Origin: Pezicula radicicola
Lineage: Eukaryota > Ascomycota > Leotiomycetes > Helotiales > Dermateaceae
Reading direction: 5' to 3'
NCBI GenBank assembly: GCA_003008705.1
Contig: PDUO01000071.1
Span: forward strand, 62,001 to 126,000
Length of the DNA stretch: 64,000 nt
Shown: positions 35,438 through 46,030 of the stretch, one piece after another
How positions within the stretch are numbered: the stretch's first letter is position 1
Layout of the letters: each line of letters opens with the position of its first letter
Notes under the pieces: model-generated
Databases searched by the model: none
What the model was told of the DNA's origin: nothing
What the model saw: the letters and a program-made list of their open reading frames with translations, nothing else
Made by a program: the position numbers and the translations under genes

Positions 35438-35854
35438 CCGTACGATCGGGGCTGAGTAAATTGAAGTTGGATTACAGGTAAAGGAAGGCTATGCGACGAG
35501 ATGGATTATCGAGTAAGTAGTCTAGTTTCTGCTTGGCATTGAAACTTATAAGATCTCCAGTGATGTAGGTTGTAGAATAGTGTCTGTGGCAATTGCTTGG
35601 AAGCAAATATTAACCTGATAATATCTTAAGAATCTCTAGATTAGAGAAAATATCACTGTATATAATAATAATGTTACTCTGCCACGTCAGGTTGCATATA
35701 GTCCTGCGGGCGCGGACCAGCCGCTAAGCGAGACTAGCTTGGCCTAAGCGATCCTCGTATACTAGGTATACTTCGTAGAGTCTAGATCTCGGTTATATAA
35801 CCTAAGCGAGCGCCTAGGCCCGAATAAGCCTAGGGCGGGTAGGTGGTAAGTTAG
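35438..35854. other. Upstream region of the CBM21 gene
   Basis: The first 200 bp are ordinary upstream sequence. From 35,700 on there are TAAGCGA/CTAGGC-rich pieces that look like the less mutated edge of the following AT block. No gene is seen. Confidence 0.35.
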
Positions 35855-36215
35855 TATAAGTATAATTAATCTTTAAAGGTTTAATTAAACTAAAGATTAA
35901 AAAATAAATAATTTTAATTTTAATTTTAATTTATTTTTATATAAATAAAATATTAAAATATTTAAATTAAACTTAATAAATCTATTATTATTATTATTAT
36001 TAGATTTTAAAGTATTATTAAAATAATATAATTTTAAATAATAATTAAAATTATAAGAATAAATATTTAAATAAGATTTAAAGTTAAAATATATTTAATA
36101 TATTAAAGAATACTAGAATACTAGAATAAAAGATTATAAAAATTAAAAATTAAATTTTTTATTATAATTATAAAATTTATTATTTATTTATTTAACTTTT
36201 AAATTACTTAGGGGT
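35855..36215. other. AT-rich block
   Basis: About 360 bp of almost pure A/T, including a TTA microsatellite near 35,983-36,002. It is bounded on the left by CTAAGCGA-type sequence and on the right by GGGGTAAGCTAAG. It separates the intact CBM21 gene from a kinase fragment. Confidence 0.75.
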
Positions 36216-36268
36216 AAGCTAAGACTTACTCTAGGGCCGTATATTTACATTGTTGGATGAGACCTAGC

Positions 36269-36891
36269 GTCCTAGTTCCAACGACGTGGTGGACAAATAC
36301 ATATTGTATTCGCCATTAGCAACAAGTACCTTTACTTCCCTTATCGAATCCAAAGCCTCATTCGAGGTTCGTACAACTCTATTCGCACAAATCCTGCAGG
36401 GTATCGACTTTCTCCACCAAAATGGAATTTCACACCGAGACATCAAACCAGGCAACTTAACAGTTATATCCTATAATCCCCCACGAGCTAAAATCGTTGA
36501 TTTTGGATGTGCAACTACCAGCGCTCGCATTTTATACGACTACAGTGGAACCGTGAGCTATCTTGCACCAGAACAGCGCCCGGGATTGCATCACGGTTGT
36601 CAGGTGGACTACTGGGCTTGTGCCTTGGTGGGCATTCAAGTTCTCGGCTGCAAGCTGCCGTCGAGGCAGGTTGAAGAGAAAGATCTCGATGCTATTTTCA
36701 AGTCTCTCGACAGTACCCTAGACCCGGGCTGTCCGATAGCTGTCTGTTGCCGTGGTATGCTTGAGATAGATCCGGAGAAACGAATGACTGCTACTTATGC
36801 TCCAGAGTATATTCTAACCGACTTTTGTCCAAAGAGAAATCCTAATAAACGATCAATTGGACAATTTATTAAATCGGATAATGATATATAA
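36269..36891 (+). pseudogene. Protein kinase catalytic fragment lacking the N-lobe
   Basis: About 207 codons with the C-lobe of a Ser/Thr kinase: catalytic loop SHRDIKPGNL, metal-binding DFG (KIVDFGCAT), activation-segment end SYLAPEQ, and the helix after it (VDYWACALVGIQVLG). The glycine loop and the lysine strand are absent. The frame is cut just upstream by TAG at 36266-36268, within 60 bp of the AT-rich block. The C-terminal end runs into another AT-rich stretch (36,890-36,970). No ATG is suitable as a start. It is most likely the surviving end of a kinase whose 5' part has been lost or mutated beyond recognition. It differs clearly from the intact kinase at 46-47.6 kb. Confidence 0.75.
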
Positions 36892-37135
36892 ATCATATAT
36901 ATTTACTTTTATTAAATAATTACTACTAAGATAATTAGTTTACCTTAGTAGATAATGTAATTTTTTTAGAAGACATTCAGTGCGCGTCCGACTTACTTGT
37001 CCCCTCACGTGATCTCGAAGACTTTTTGTACCTTAGGCCTTGGCCTGCACCTCGTCATTGTAAGCCCTTAGCATCAATCACGAACCTACATCAAACCTCA
37101 AACCTCCACAACAACAGCAATAATCCACCCCTACG

Positions 37136-38720
37136 ATGCCTCATCTCTTGTCACAACCCATATCTCCTGCATCGTGCGCTGGTGAGATGCGATCCTATGT
37201 TGTCGATATGCTTGCCATCGTCAATGAACGTCTTCTGGTTTCGCCCGGCCCGCAGCCCAAGGTCGCATAGCTCCATTCGTACTTCGAAGCTTACAAGGAG
37301 TTCATGGTTAAGCCGCCATCGCCATCGCCATCGTTGTCACCATCACCATTGTCATCGTCATCCTTTTCTTCCCCGCACCACCCGAATCCTCATCCTCAAG
37401 CCCAGCTTACGCTGTCTGCCCCAGAGAAGGATGCTGCTCTAACAAAGAACACATGCGTCGCTGGGAAGAGAAGATCGGTAGCATGGGGAGCCGTCAAACC
37501 TGCTGGTTCATAAAGCCCGTCGAGCTCTCAAAGACGCCTACTAACGTGCCTTCTAATAGTTTCGAGAGGAAAAGGCTCTGCCCCTTTATCGGCCCCGACG
37601 ACGAAGATTACGAAGTCTCAGAAGCACTTGAAAGCTGTCAGAGAATTGCGCTCAGGTCGGCTCATCCACACGGTGTCGCATCATATGGTAACACGGTCAA
37701 TGACACAGGGAAGGAGGATGTCTAAAGGTTGATATTCGAGTTATGATACACAACCGAGACAATGGCTCTCATTTATCTACAGGGACACCAGCCATCGCCC
37801 ACGGTCGCCCACCTCGCATCACTTCTCTCTCCTCTCCTCTGTACCTACCTTACGCAAATTCGCGACCAACTCGACAGTATCGACTCGGACTCTTCCTCAT
37901 CCCCATATCCACAATTTCTATAACTAACAGGCGTCTGGTCAACTCCTCAAGGCGCCACTCTTGCAACTCCCACACCCAGCAGCCGCACACATTCTCTTCG
38001 ATCGGCCTCGCCAGGTAAGATTGCTTCACCAAAAAAGACAGGAACTACAAGAGCACGAAAGTCGAGAGCCCCTTCAGAAACCCCTACTCCTGCTACACCG
38101 AAAGCGGCGAACAGGAAGCTACAACAGGCTTTGAGATCTGCTGCAATCGAGACCGAACCAAAAGTCCCCGAAGTAGATGAAAATCCAAAGCCATACTTCA
38201 AGCAGGAGGGGCAAGTCGTACGTGTCAATGTAGATACAGATGTGGAGGGTAAGGACGATGTTGAGACAACCTATACACATGTAGAAGTTGAACTGCTAGC
38301 TGAATTTGCAGAAATGCCCCTACCAGAAGATACTGAGACCATGATTGCGAAAGCTAAAGAAATGGTTGAAGCTGCTGTTTGAGGCGCAGAAAATATGAGA
38401 GCGAACTGGTCAAAGTTCTCAACGATTTCGGTAGTATTGAGCTTAGTGGTCCAAGCCAGGCAAAGAAAGCCAAGCGCAAGTTTGAGCTTCTTTGGCGAAA
38501 CCGAAGATGAACTGGTTCCTGGGGTTGATGGCAATCTTCCCCAAGGACGAGGGTCGGTCCTGGTTCGTGGGCTGAGTTCATGGATAGGAAGAAGGCTCTT
38601 GAGAAGGCGGAGAACGCGGATTTAAGGGGGAAGAGAATGGAGTTGAAGTCACTGATGGAGTCTAGGCTGCTGAGAATGAGATGAGGGATGGCGAGACAGA
38701 GGAGACTGCAAAGAGATGGC
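37136..38720 (+). pseudogene. Broken nuclear-type protein, possibly Bqt4-like
   Basis: From ATG 37136 a frame reads 44 codons to TAG 37268-37270 and continues open to 37,513. The coding frame then changes (37,453-37,725 and 37,740-38,382), with further stops, and changes again after 38,380. The clearest part is basic then acidic: SLRSASPGKIASPKKTG, then VRVNVDTDVEGKDDVETTYT and PLPEDTETMIAKAKEMVEAA. That succession is what I associate with the C-terminal half of fungal Bqt4-like (APSES-fold) nuclear-envelope proteins. The DNA-binding fold and terminal membrane helix were not found. At least two frameshifts are needed. The 5' part (37.1-37.5 kb, with a Ser/Pro repeat PSPSPSLSPSP) may belong to a separate gene. 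Confidence 0.35.
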
Positions 38721-40071
38721 GCATCGTCGGGAATTAGTATGGATCTGTGTCTCAGAGTCGACTCTAGCAGAGGAGATAATTAGCACACATGATTTTGCAA
38801 AAGCAAATCTCAAGACCTAAAGGAATGGCCACAGCGAAGAGATTCTTAGTAAGCATCCTATGCAAATTAGGAAGCAAAGAGATGTCGATGCGTCGATGCG
38901 TACTCTATATTCCATACTACAGGACTATCCAGCCTCGAGGCAATGCTGCAGACGGTAAGCGTATATGTGTCCCCAACCTATCACTTACCATATTAATCTG
39001 TATCGTAACCTCTACTAACTTTATCTAAATCAAGGCAGAGCTAATCTATCGATCGTATCTACCTTCCATCCATACCTTCTATCCACCTAGCACAATATCT
39101 ACTTCGGCCTTAGCGATGACCTCGCGTACATGTTAAAGATACACAGCTTCTTGACGGTTGTCAGCCATCACCAGGTCCGAAACCTCCCTCGCGCCGTCTA
39201 CAGATCCTGCTTCGATCACCGGCAGCTCTCGCCAGTGGTTCTAGCATTAGTGGTCCCTTTAATCGACCCTCCACCGGTGTATTTGAAGATACCCACCATC
39301 CACACCTGTTCGCCAACTATTGCCGGAGTCTCTCCGTCTGCGAAGTTGATTTTGAGTCCATACGTACACATGTACACGAAGTTTACTAGCTTCGGTATGG
39401 AGATTGATGACTTGACAGCTTTGGATATGGGAATTGACAGATGATTTCGTGAGCCCTTCCGAGCGCCTTGTGAGGTCTTGGGCAAGTTTTAGAAGTGTTG
39501 GAGCGCGGAATGCCCACAATGATAGCTTTTAAAGCCTACTCCTAAAATCGTAGGCTAGTAGGAAGGACATATGGTAGGTAGACACAATTTGCATAGCAAT
39601 TCGATGCCTTGCTGTCCTACTTTTAGGAGAGGACTCTGCTGTAGAGGCCTAAGTTTAGTCTTTCTTATTTTCTAATTAATCCTCTCTAAAATCTATTTAT
39701 TGAATATCTTAATTCTCTTTGGCTTCTCACAGTAGTTGATAGGCATTAAGCAAGGCTGTGATTCTGCACAAGTAGTAGGATAATAAGTATGTGTGCTCTG
39801 TTTGTTTTTACTTAACTTAAAAGTCTGCTGCTTAAAATACAAAGAAAGCACCAACACACATGTCTGTTCAATTCACCAATGGTCTGTTCTTGTGCTCTCA
39901 TGCTCCCCTGCATCATCCTCTCTGGTTAATAGTAATTACAGTTCCATCAACGGAAAAACCAGGACAGAGTATATCGTCAAGCATGGCGTATAACGTGTGC
40001 GCACAACATGTTGTGCCGGTCAACAACATTATCGTCCAGTCGACGACATCATCATAGGCCCCGCCAAGAAT
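38721..40071. other. Gene-poor interval
   Basis: Open frames on both strands at 39,130-39,520 overlap each other and match nothing I know. From 39,540 the sequence is AT-leaning without structure I can name. Confidence 0.35.
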
Positions 40072-40477
40072 ATGGCTTCTTCTAAGCAAGTTCCTCCTCA
40101 TGCACTATTATCTCCACCATCACCTCTACCACCACCCGAGTATTCTCAAGTCGCACTACAAACCCTAGCCAGCTCGCAGTCCAATCCGCATTTCATCATG
40201 AATGCAGGCAATCACAATGCCGGTCTCAATGCCAACAATGGTGTCATTGAGCTACAAGACCATCGCCCCCATCGCCCCCATCGTCAACACTTATAGTGGT
40301 GCTCCTAATGCTACTCATGCTACCACCAACTATGATGTTCAAGCTAATAGTTGCGGGTACGTTAGCTGCATGTGCTGCGACATGAGCTTGTGCAGCTTCA
40401 AGTTCAAACGCCCACAATTCGTTGTATTGATCGTGGTCTTGTTCTTGGTTCTTGCAATCGTTTGCTGTTTGCCTTGA
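40072..40477 (+). pseudogene. Small proline-rich, Cys-cluster, tail-anchored membrane protein with one frameshift
   Basis: From ATG 40072 the first 74 codons are Pro/Ser-rich (LLSPPSPLPPPEYSQ) and then Asn-rich, ending at TAG 40294. The overlapping frame to TGA 40477 encodes a Cys cluster (CGYVSCMCCDMSLCSF) followed by a helix (FVVLIVVLFLVLAIVCCL) and the C-terminus. The frames meet in two copies of ATCGCCCCC at 40,262-40,281. A one-base change in either C run would make one product of about 134 residues, so strand slippage or a sequencing error there is the simplest explanation. The order (Pro-rich, Cys cluster, C-terminal helix) is the same as at 22,982. Cysteines next to a helix may be palmitoylated; that is inference. 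Confidence 0.45.
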
Positions 40478-40714
40478 TCTATATTACAAACATCATTGAT
40501 TAGTATGTACCTACCTATCTTATAGACTTTACATTCTTTTCTCTTCTATACTTTTTCACTACATATACAGGGCTAATTGAGGTGTACCTTATCTAGCTAG
40601 CCTTTCCCTTTTATTACCTTCCTTTTGCTGTAGAACTCAGCCCTCTCTTCGGAGTATTTACCTATGTATCGATGGATGGAATCTCTCTGTGTCTCTCTCT
40701 CTTAGGATCCTTAT

Positions 40715-41100
40715 AACCTTAAACTTCTTTATTTATAATAATATAAAATTATTAAAAGTAGATACTGTTAATAAGCTTAGTTAATTAAGGGTAAAGGTTT
40801 TTTCTTTATTAAAAGTAAATCTATTAATTAAAGAACTAAGATCTTTTATAATTAATTATTTATCTTTTTTCTTTTACTTTCTTATAAAAAAGAAAGGAGA
40901 AAGTTTAAATTATAAATATATTTTTTAAATTAGTATTATTAATAAGAGTAAAAAGATAAATATTTATAATATTCTTTTTAAGGATATATTAAATATATTT
41001 TTATTTTATCTTTTATATAATTAAAACTTATAATTTACTTCTTTTATAATATAAACCATTTATTTAAAGGCTTTAGTAAGGTTTAAGATAAACAAACTTG
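40715..41100. other. AT-rich block
   Basis: About 385 bp of strongly AT-rich sequence directly upstream of the GH18-like gene, ending about 200 bp before its start codon. Confidence 0.7.
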
Positions 41101-41295
41101 CCTATTGTGTAAAAGGAGATTTAAGTAAGTAAGGTTACTAGTGGGTAATAACGAGGGCTTACTAAGCTTTGTTACAAGACTTCAAAAATCGCGACCCTTG
41201 AAAGTGTAATTAACGAGGACACGTCAACAACATCCAAAGAAAAGAGCTCTCAACTAGTCGCGATCCAACCCCGGAGAGGATTCGAAGAGGAATAA

Positions 41296-42528
41296 ATGCA
41301 TTCTCATATAATGCTAAGGTTTCTCCCCCAGATATTTACTCTAATCTTCCTCTGTCTAAGTTCCACCTACGCCTTTACACCCCTACCAGACTTCCAGACA
41401 TGCTATCTATCCCCCTCCCTTCAAATCCTCCATACCCAGAGACCCTCTACAGAATCCATCCTCAGAGCAGTGGCAATACCAGGTTATAGTCCAAAAACGT
41501 CACAACCTAGCTCCTCATTAGTAAAACTAGCCTACGTAACACCCTGGAACGGCCATGGTTACGACCTCGCAAAATGGCACGCCTCAAAATTCACCCACAT
41601 CTCTCCAGTATGGTACCAGCTCTCCTTGGAGCTCAACCAAAAACCACAATTGAATGGCCGGCACGACGTAGATGGATCCTGGCTCGAAGAGCTAAGAAGT
41701 GCTTCGAGGCCGCCGAAGATCGTTCCCAGGGTACAGATACAGTTTTCCCGGGCAGCAGCCGAGGCTATTTTGTATTATCCACAAGGACAGCCGGGTATGA
41801 TTGTGGAGATTTTGCTACAGGAAGTGGAGAGGTTTGGTTATGATGGCTTGACTGTGGAGTTGCCGTCTCCGCATGTTTTCAAGGCTTTGTTAAGGATTAT
41901 TGGCGAGGAGTTGCATGCGATGGGGAAGGAGCTGATTTTGGTGGTTCCGCCCCTTCATACACCTGACCAGGTGGGTATGGTTTTCCGGGCTGAGGATATC
42001 ACAGAGTTAGAGGACGCAGTGGATTACTTCTCGGTCATGACCTATGATCATTCTGGGTCTTCAGGTAGGGAAGGACCGAATTCACCGCTGCCTTGGATGA
42101 GGGAGGTAGTGGAGGGATTGGTTGATGCAGATGAGGATGATGATGACCTTGAGGATGATTTGGAAGAGGATTGGGAGACTGAGGATATTGGTCGTGGGCC
42201 AATCTCGAAGAAAAATAAGACTGCTAAAATTTTGCTGGGTTTACCCTTTTATGGATATAAGCTTTCTAGAGCAAAGGGTTTGGAGGCATATACTGCTTCC
42301 AATTACGTGGACTTTCTTCAGGAGTATAAGGATGTTCTTTTGCAGTGGGATGATATGTCTAAAGAACATAGAATGGTTGCTGAAGCGGGTAAAGATGGAA
42401 TGTCTGTCTTGTGGTATCCTTCACTATTGAGCTTGTTGTATCGGTTGCAGCTCGCTGAGGAAATGGGTGTTGGGATTGCTATCTGGGAACTTGGGCAAGG
42501 GCTAGATCAATTTGTCGATGTGTTGTAG
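41296..42528 (+). CDS. Secreted GH18-fold protein of the CHID1 (chitinase-domain-containing 1) type
   Basis: An intact, intron-free 410-residue frame starting at ATG 41296 (a second ATG follows at 41311). Residues 6-27 form a signal peptide (FLPQIFTLIFLCLSSTYA). The GH18 barrel runs from about 74 to 408: LVKLAYVTPWNGHGYD, THISPVWYQL, FGYDGLTVELP (180-190), VDYFSVMTYDHS, KILLGLPFYGY (311-321) and GIAIWELGQGLD. At the site where true GH18 chitinases have DxxDxDxE this protein has DGLTVEL, so the catalytic acid is missing, as in animal CHID1. A saccharide-binding or scaffold role in the secretory pathway or outside the cell is therefore more likely than chitin cleavage. An acidic insertion (277-297, mainly Asp and Glu) sits between barrel strands. 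An AT-rich block lies upstream. Confidence 0.85.
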   Translation: MHSHIMLRFLPQIFTLIFLCLSSTYAFTPLPDFQTCYLSPSLQILHTQRPSTESILRAVAIPGYSPKTSQPSSSLVKLAYVTPWNGHGYDLAKWHASKFTHISPVWYQLSLELNQKPQLNGRHDVDGSWLEELRSASRPPKIVPRVQIQFSRAAAEAILYYPQGQPGMIVEILLQEVERFGYDGLTVELPSPHVFKALLRIIGEELHAMGKELILVVPPLHTPDQVGMVFRAEDITELEDAVDYFSVMTYDHSGSSGREGPNSPLPWMREVVEGLVDADEDDDDLEDDLEEDWETEDIGRGPISKKNKTAKILLGLPFYGYKLSRAKGLEAYTASNYVDFLQEYKDVLLQWDDMSKEHRMVAEAGKDGMSVLWYPSLLSLLYRLQLAEEMGVGIAIWELGQGLDQFVDVL

Positions 42529-42839
42529 TAACGATTATTGGATACCTTTCTGCTTTGTAGCTTTCCCCCCTAATACTCCAACTGTATCCGCCAACTTATC
42601 CTTGTTCCTCTAAAATTCATTCCAAATATCCTTCCATTTCGCATCCTTTAAGTCTCCTTGAATCTTGTCGGCTCCTCACTTTCAATTGTTATAATCCCAT
42701 CTGTGATATCTTTTCATCCCTTAATCGGTCCTTTGACATCCCAGTGATTAACTCCACAATAGTCCTCTGGTGGTTAGACGGTGCTCCGAGATTGCACGCC
42801 TGCCTCTTCTAATAGAAAACCTCGGACAATGAGCACTGG
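42529..42839. other. Intergenic, no gene seen
   Basis: 3' flank of the GH18-like gene. It runs into the decayed minus-strand coding remnant without another feature. Confidence 0.35.
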
Positions 42840-43345
42840 GTGCATACGAGGCACTAATAAATGACTCTTCCACTCTATGCACGGAATTCATTTAGGGGTT
42901 CGCACTGACCTTCACAGTAGATAGAGAAGTCATTTATAAGCTCCCCTTTATCTGTTGGAAGTTTTCTGGATTCTCTAAAGTAGTATCTTCTGCCTGAGTC
43001 TTATCGCTCAAAGTTGGGTCTTGCCGTAAATTCTAAGTATAAATAGTAATTTGAGCTTCTTTTTCGAGAAGTTGCATATTTGCTAGAATTATAGTGCGAA
43101 TATTCGGGTTGCCGGATTATCCCAACCAACGCTTGGCTTAATGCTTTATAGCACGCATTAAAGGCACCATCAAGGATATCATTGAATTTCTGAAGGGGTC
43201 CCATTTTGTGTAGCATTTTTGTAAGTACAATAGTGTAGTACATAATTTCGGATTTCAGTGAAGTTATCGCCTACACAAGGTTGCGTTGCGTTAGGCTTTT
43301 AATCTCTTTGTAGTGTCGCTCTAAGAGTTAGATCGCTGGTAGGAT
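42840..43345 (-). pseudogene. Unidentified coding remnant with many TAG/TAA stops
   Basis: A single minus-strand frame stays protein-like for about 165 codons. It includes LLERHYKEIKSLTQRNLV, a helical stretch (KMLHKMGPLQKFNDILDGAF), RRYYFRESRKLPTDKGELIN and FSIYCEGQCEPLNEF. In-frame stops near 43,325, 43,263, 43,001 and 42,88x are all TAA or TAG, as in the other decayed genes. The end of a transposon-borne protein is one possibility, but I cannot name the family. Confidence 0.3.
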
Positions 43346-46030
43346 TGAAATTGTTCGTATATAATACCTAAGATATCATAGGTACTGTTATATAGAACGT
43401 CTACAGTGCGCCTATATCGATCCGGTCCAAAAGTTTGATGACTTCCTTGTATGTCTTAACTATAAAGTTATACTTACTAGTCTTCCTGGTTGCTTTGCGT
43501 ATAATGCGTTGTATTATCATTATTGTACTCCCAAGTCAACCCGGTAATTCTATTAAAAGATGTCTAGTTCTTTAGCGTGGATATAAGCCCAGCGTAGTCG
43601 TCTTTGGTTTCGAATACTTTTGCTGCAGCTTGTAGGATGTTACCAACGAGCATCTCGGCAGGAGCCTTGCCTCTTTGTAAGACTTTGTAGTTTCATTAAT
43701 TTTACTAATTTTAAATTCCATCTTCGCGCTAGTGATTAAAGCTTCACGTGTAAAGGCTTAGGGGGTTACACTATCTATAGTCAACGTGAGAGCGTTATTA
43801 ATAGACTTATAAGTATCCTTATTATTATCTAAGCTTAAATAGATACTAACTTTTAAGTCTAGTGTTCTAACTATAAGGCTAGTAGCATTTAACGTTAAAT
43901 ACTAGGCGGTAGATAATTCTATCTATATAAGATTATATTAGAGGTTAAAATAAGAGTTCTAAGTATTATATTCTAATACTACTGTTTCAGGGGAAAGCCT
44001 AGTTCGCTAGTAATAGAAATTATCATTATATAGCCATGCCCACAGCGCTAGCGCCATCGCAGGACATACTACCCTATTTTTATAGTTATATCATCCGTTG
44101 GATCAATTCCATCCAGGACCGCCAACATGCATGAATCCCTGTCTATTGCTTCCGCTATAGTGTCCCATACTAGTGCTCTAACTGCTGGATCCCCCGCTAG
44201 CCCCACCAGTTCCGCCGCCACTGTACCCTCCGCCGCAACCTCCCGAAGAGCTTGTGTTAGCCAGAGCCTATAGTCTTAGATTGCCTAGCGGGATTGGATC
44301 CAAAGGGTCCATCACGGGACCTAGGGTCTACTGTAAACGAGGCCACCCGCTTACTGAGCCTATGGTCCTCTCGGATCTAGTAAGGGATTCTTGGCTCCCG
44401 GCCAATCACGTGTCACACACAGGAAACGAAGGGGCGTACGCAGGAGCCGGTCTTGAACTGATTGATTGCACTGATTCTATCGTAGTAAAATAGCCTGCTA
44501 TTTATACGTACTGTGTCCCTCTAAAAGCCCCTGAATTAGCCCCTATTCCGGCGTTACCGATGGCTGAATTGTTCAGCTAAACCCTCTGAACGGTTGGTTT
44601 GCAGCGCTCGTTCAGCTGTGGCTTCAGCGTCGTCACAGTGGCAAACGCCACTATAATTACGTAAGCTTTAGGGTCCTTGAGCATAGCTCAACTGACAGGT
44701 CCACTAGTCCCGTGATTCGTGACAGTTCTTTGTAATGAACCATCACGATTCCTTCCAATACTCTTATCGAATGAGTCGAATTCATCGTCAGTAACTGAAT
44801 GCTTGGATTCCGTGTAAACTTTGTAGGGCAGGCCTGTAATAAAATGGTTAGCAATTGTTCAGAATTTAAATGTTACACATAGTCTCAAAATTGAGTTATG
44901 TCTCTGATTTGAGTCTTGAATCTTGATTGCGAACCCAGGTCTGCGACATGTTGACAGATGTAAAAAGGAAAAAAAGCGAGTGGGTAAAGGGCAGCACTGA
45001 CACCCGCCGTCTCTCTGGGTCTCCTTCGCTGGTCTGCTAGTTCTCGAATTCCGAGTTAGGTTGACCAACACTGTGTGATGCGAAAGCGTCTGAGGAGTCC
45101 GTATATGTAGTGGGAGCCCAATTCTGGCTCAGGAGAATAGAATCGAGAGATGGAGTAAAAATCGTCGAAAGAATCGGCTAGGAAAGGTCAAGGTTATTGA
45201 TCTAACTATAAAAAGTCTAAAATTAGATCAACAAATATGGCTGCGGCTTGTGGCTTGTGGCCATGTAAGTTCCTCTAAACTCTATGTAAATCTTTTCTCC
45301 TGCCAGTTCCAATTTCGTCTCTAGGCATGAGCAGCGGCCGCATTTACCTAAGCAGAACCTAAGCTCAGGGTAGGGATCCTATTCTAGCCTTAACAAGGCT
45401 TGTTTCTGGTTTTCTATCGAGACTTGCCAGATCCAGTTTTGAGTCCTTCCTAGGCTCTTGTAACGTAAAACGTCATTACCAAAAGCCTGAGCTGAAATGT
45501 TCCAACTGGTTCCTAATAAGGTTCATGTGAGAGATCCGAATTTGGACACTCAGTATACGACCCCGGTCTCTGCCCCTGGTCTCTGCCCCGGTCTCTGCCA
45601 CAGTCTTACTCCGTACCACATTGAAATTACCTTATGGATTGGCAAGCAATGCGGCAAATAGGAAAAGCAGCTGGGTTATAGTGATAGCGCATCCGTTGTA
45701 TTAGCGCTTGACAGACACTGGCGTCTAGCAAGGAGCAATATTCGACATTCTTAAACTATCATGTATGCGTAAGTAATTTGATTGTACTCAAAATCTTTTG
45801 CCCAATAGTTGTACCAAAATTGAACGGCTCTGAAGACTAGTGAGATTCTAGCAGGCATACATATTCGATCTACGAGAAATCTGGAGAAACTTGAAAACAG
45901 CATAATCATAACGGGCATGAACCGGGTGGGTTACAATGCGCTAGGAGGCGCGGAAACAGAAGCACATCTTGTTGTCACTAGTCCTGCTAGCCTTCATTAA
46001 AATGCTGGTATCTAAGCTTCAATCCATCGT
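43346..46030. other. Decayed, gene-poor interval
   Basis: 43,690-43,990 is TpA-rich with stops in every frame and looks like RIP-mutated repeat. A stretch at 44,050-44,490 is more GC-rich and carries an 80-codon frame with no known match. Near 45,562 the segment GGTCTCTGCCCC(T) is repeated three times. The last kilobase is plain 3' flank of the kinase gene. Confidence 0.35.

Noticed and set aside
44254..44493. 80-codon open frame
   Set aside because: Composition and lack of any domain do not separate it from chance, and the surroundings are decayed repeat-like DNA.
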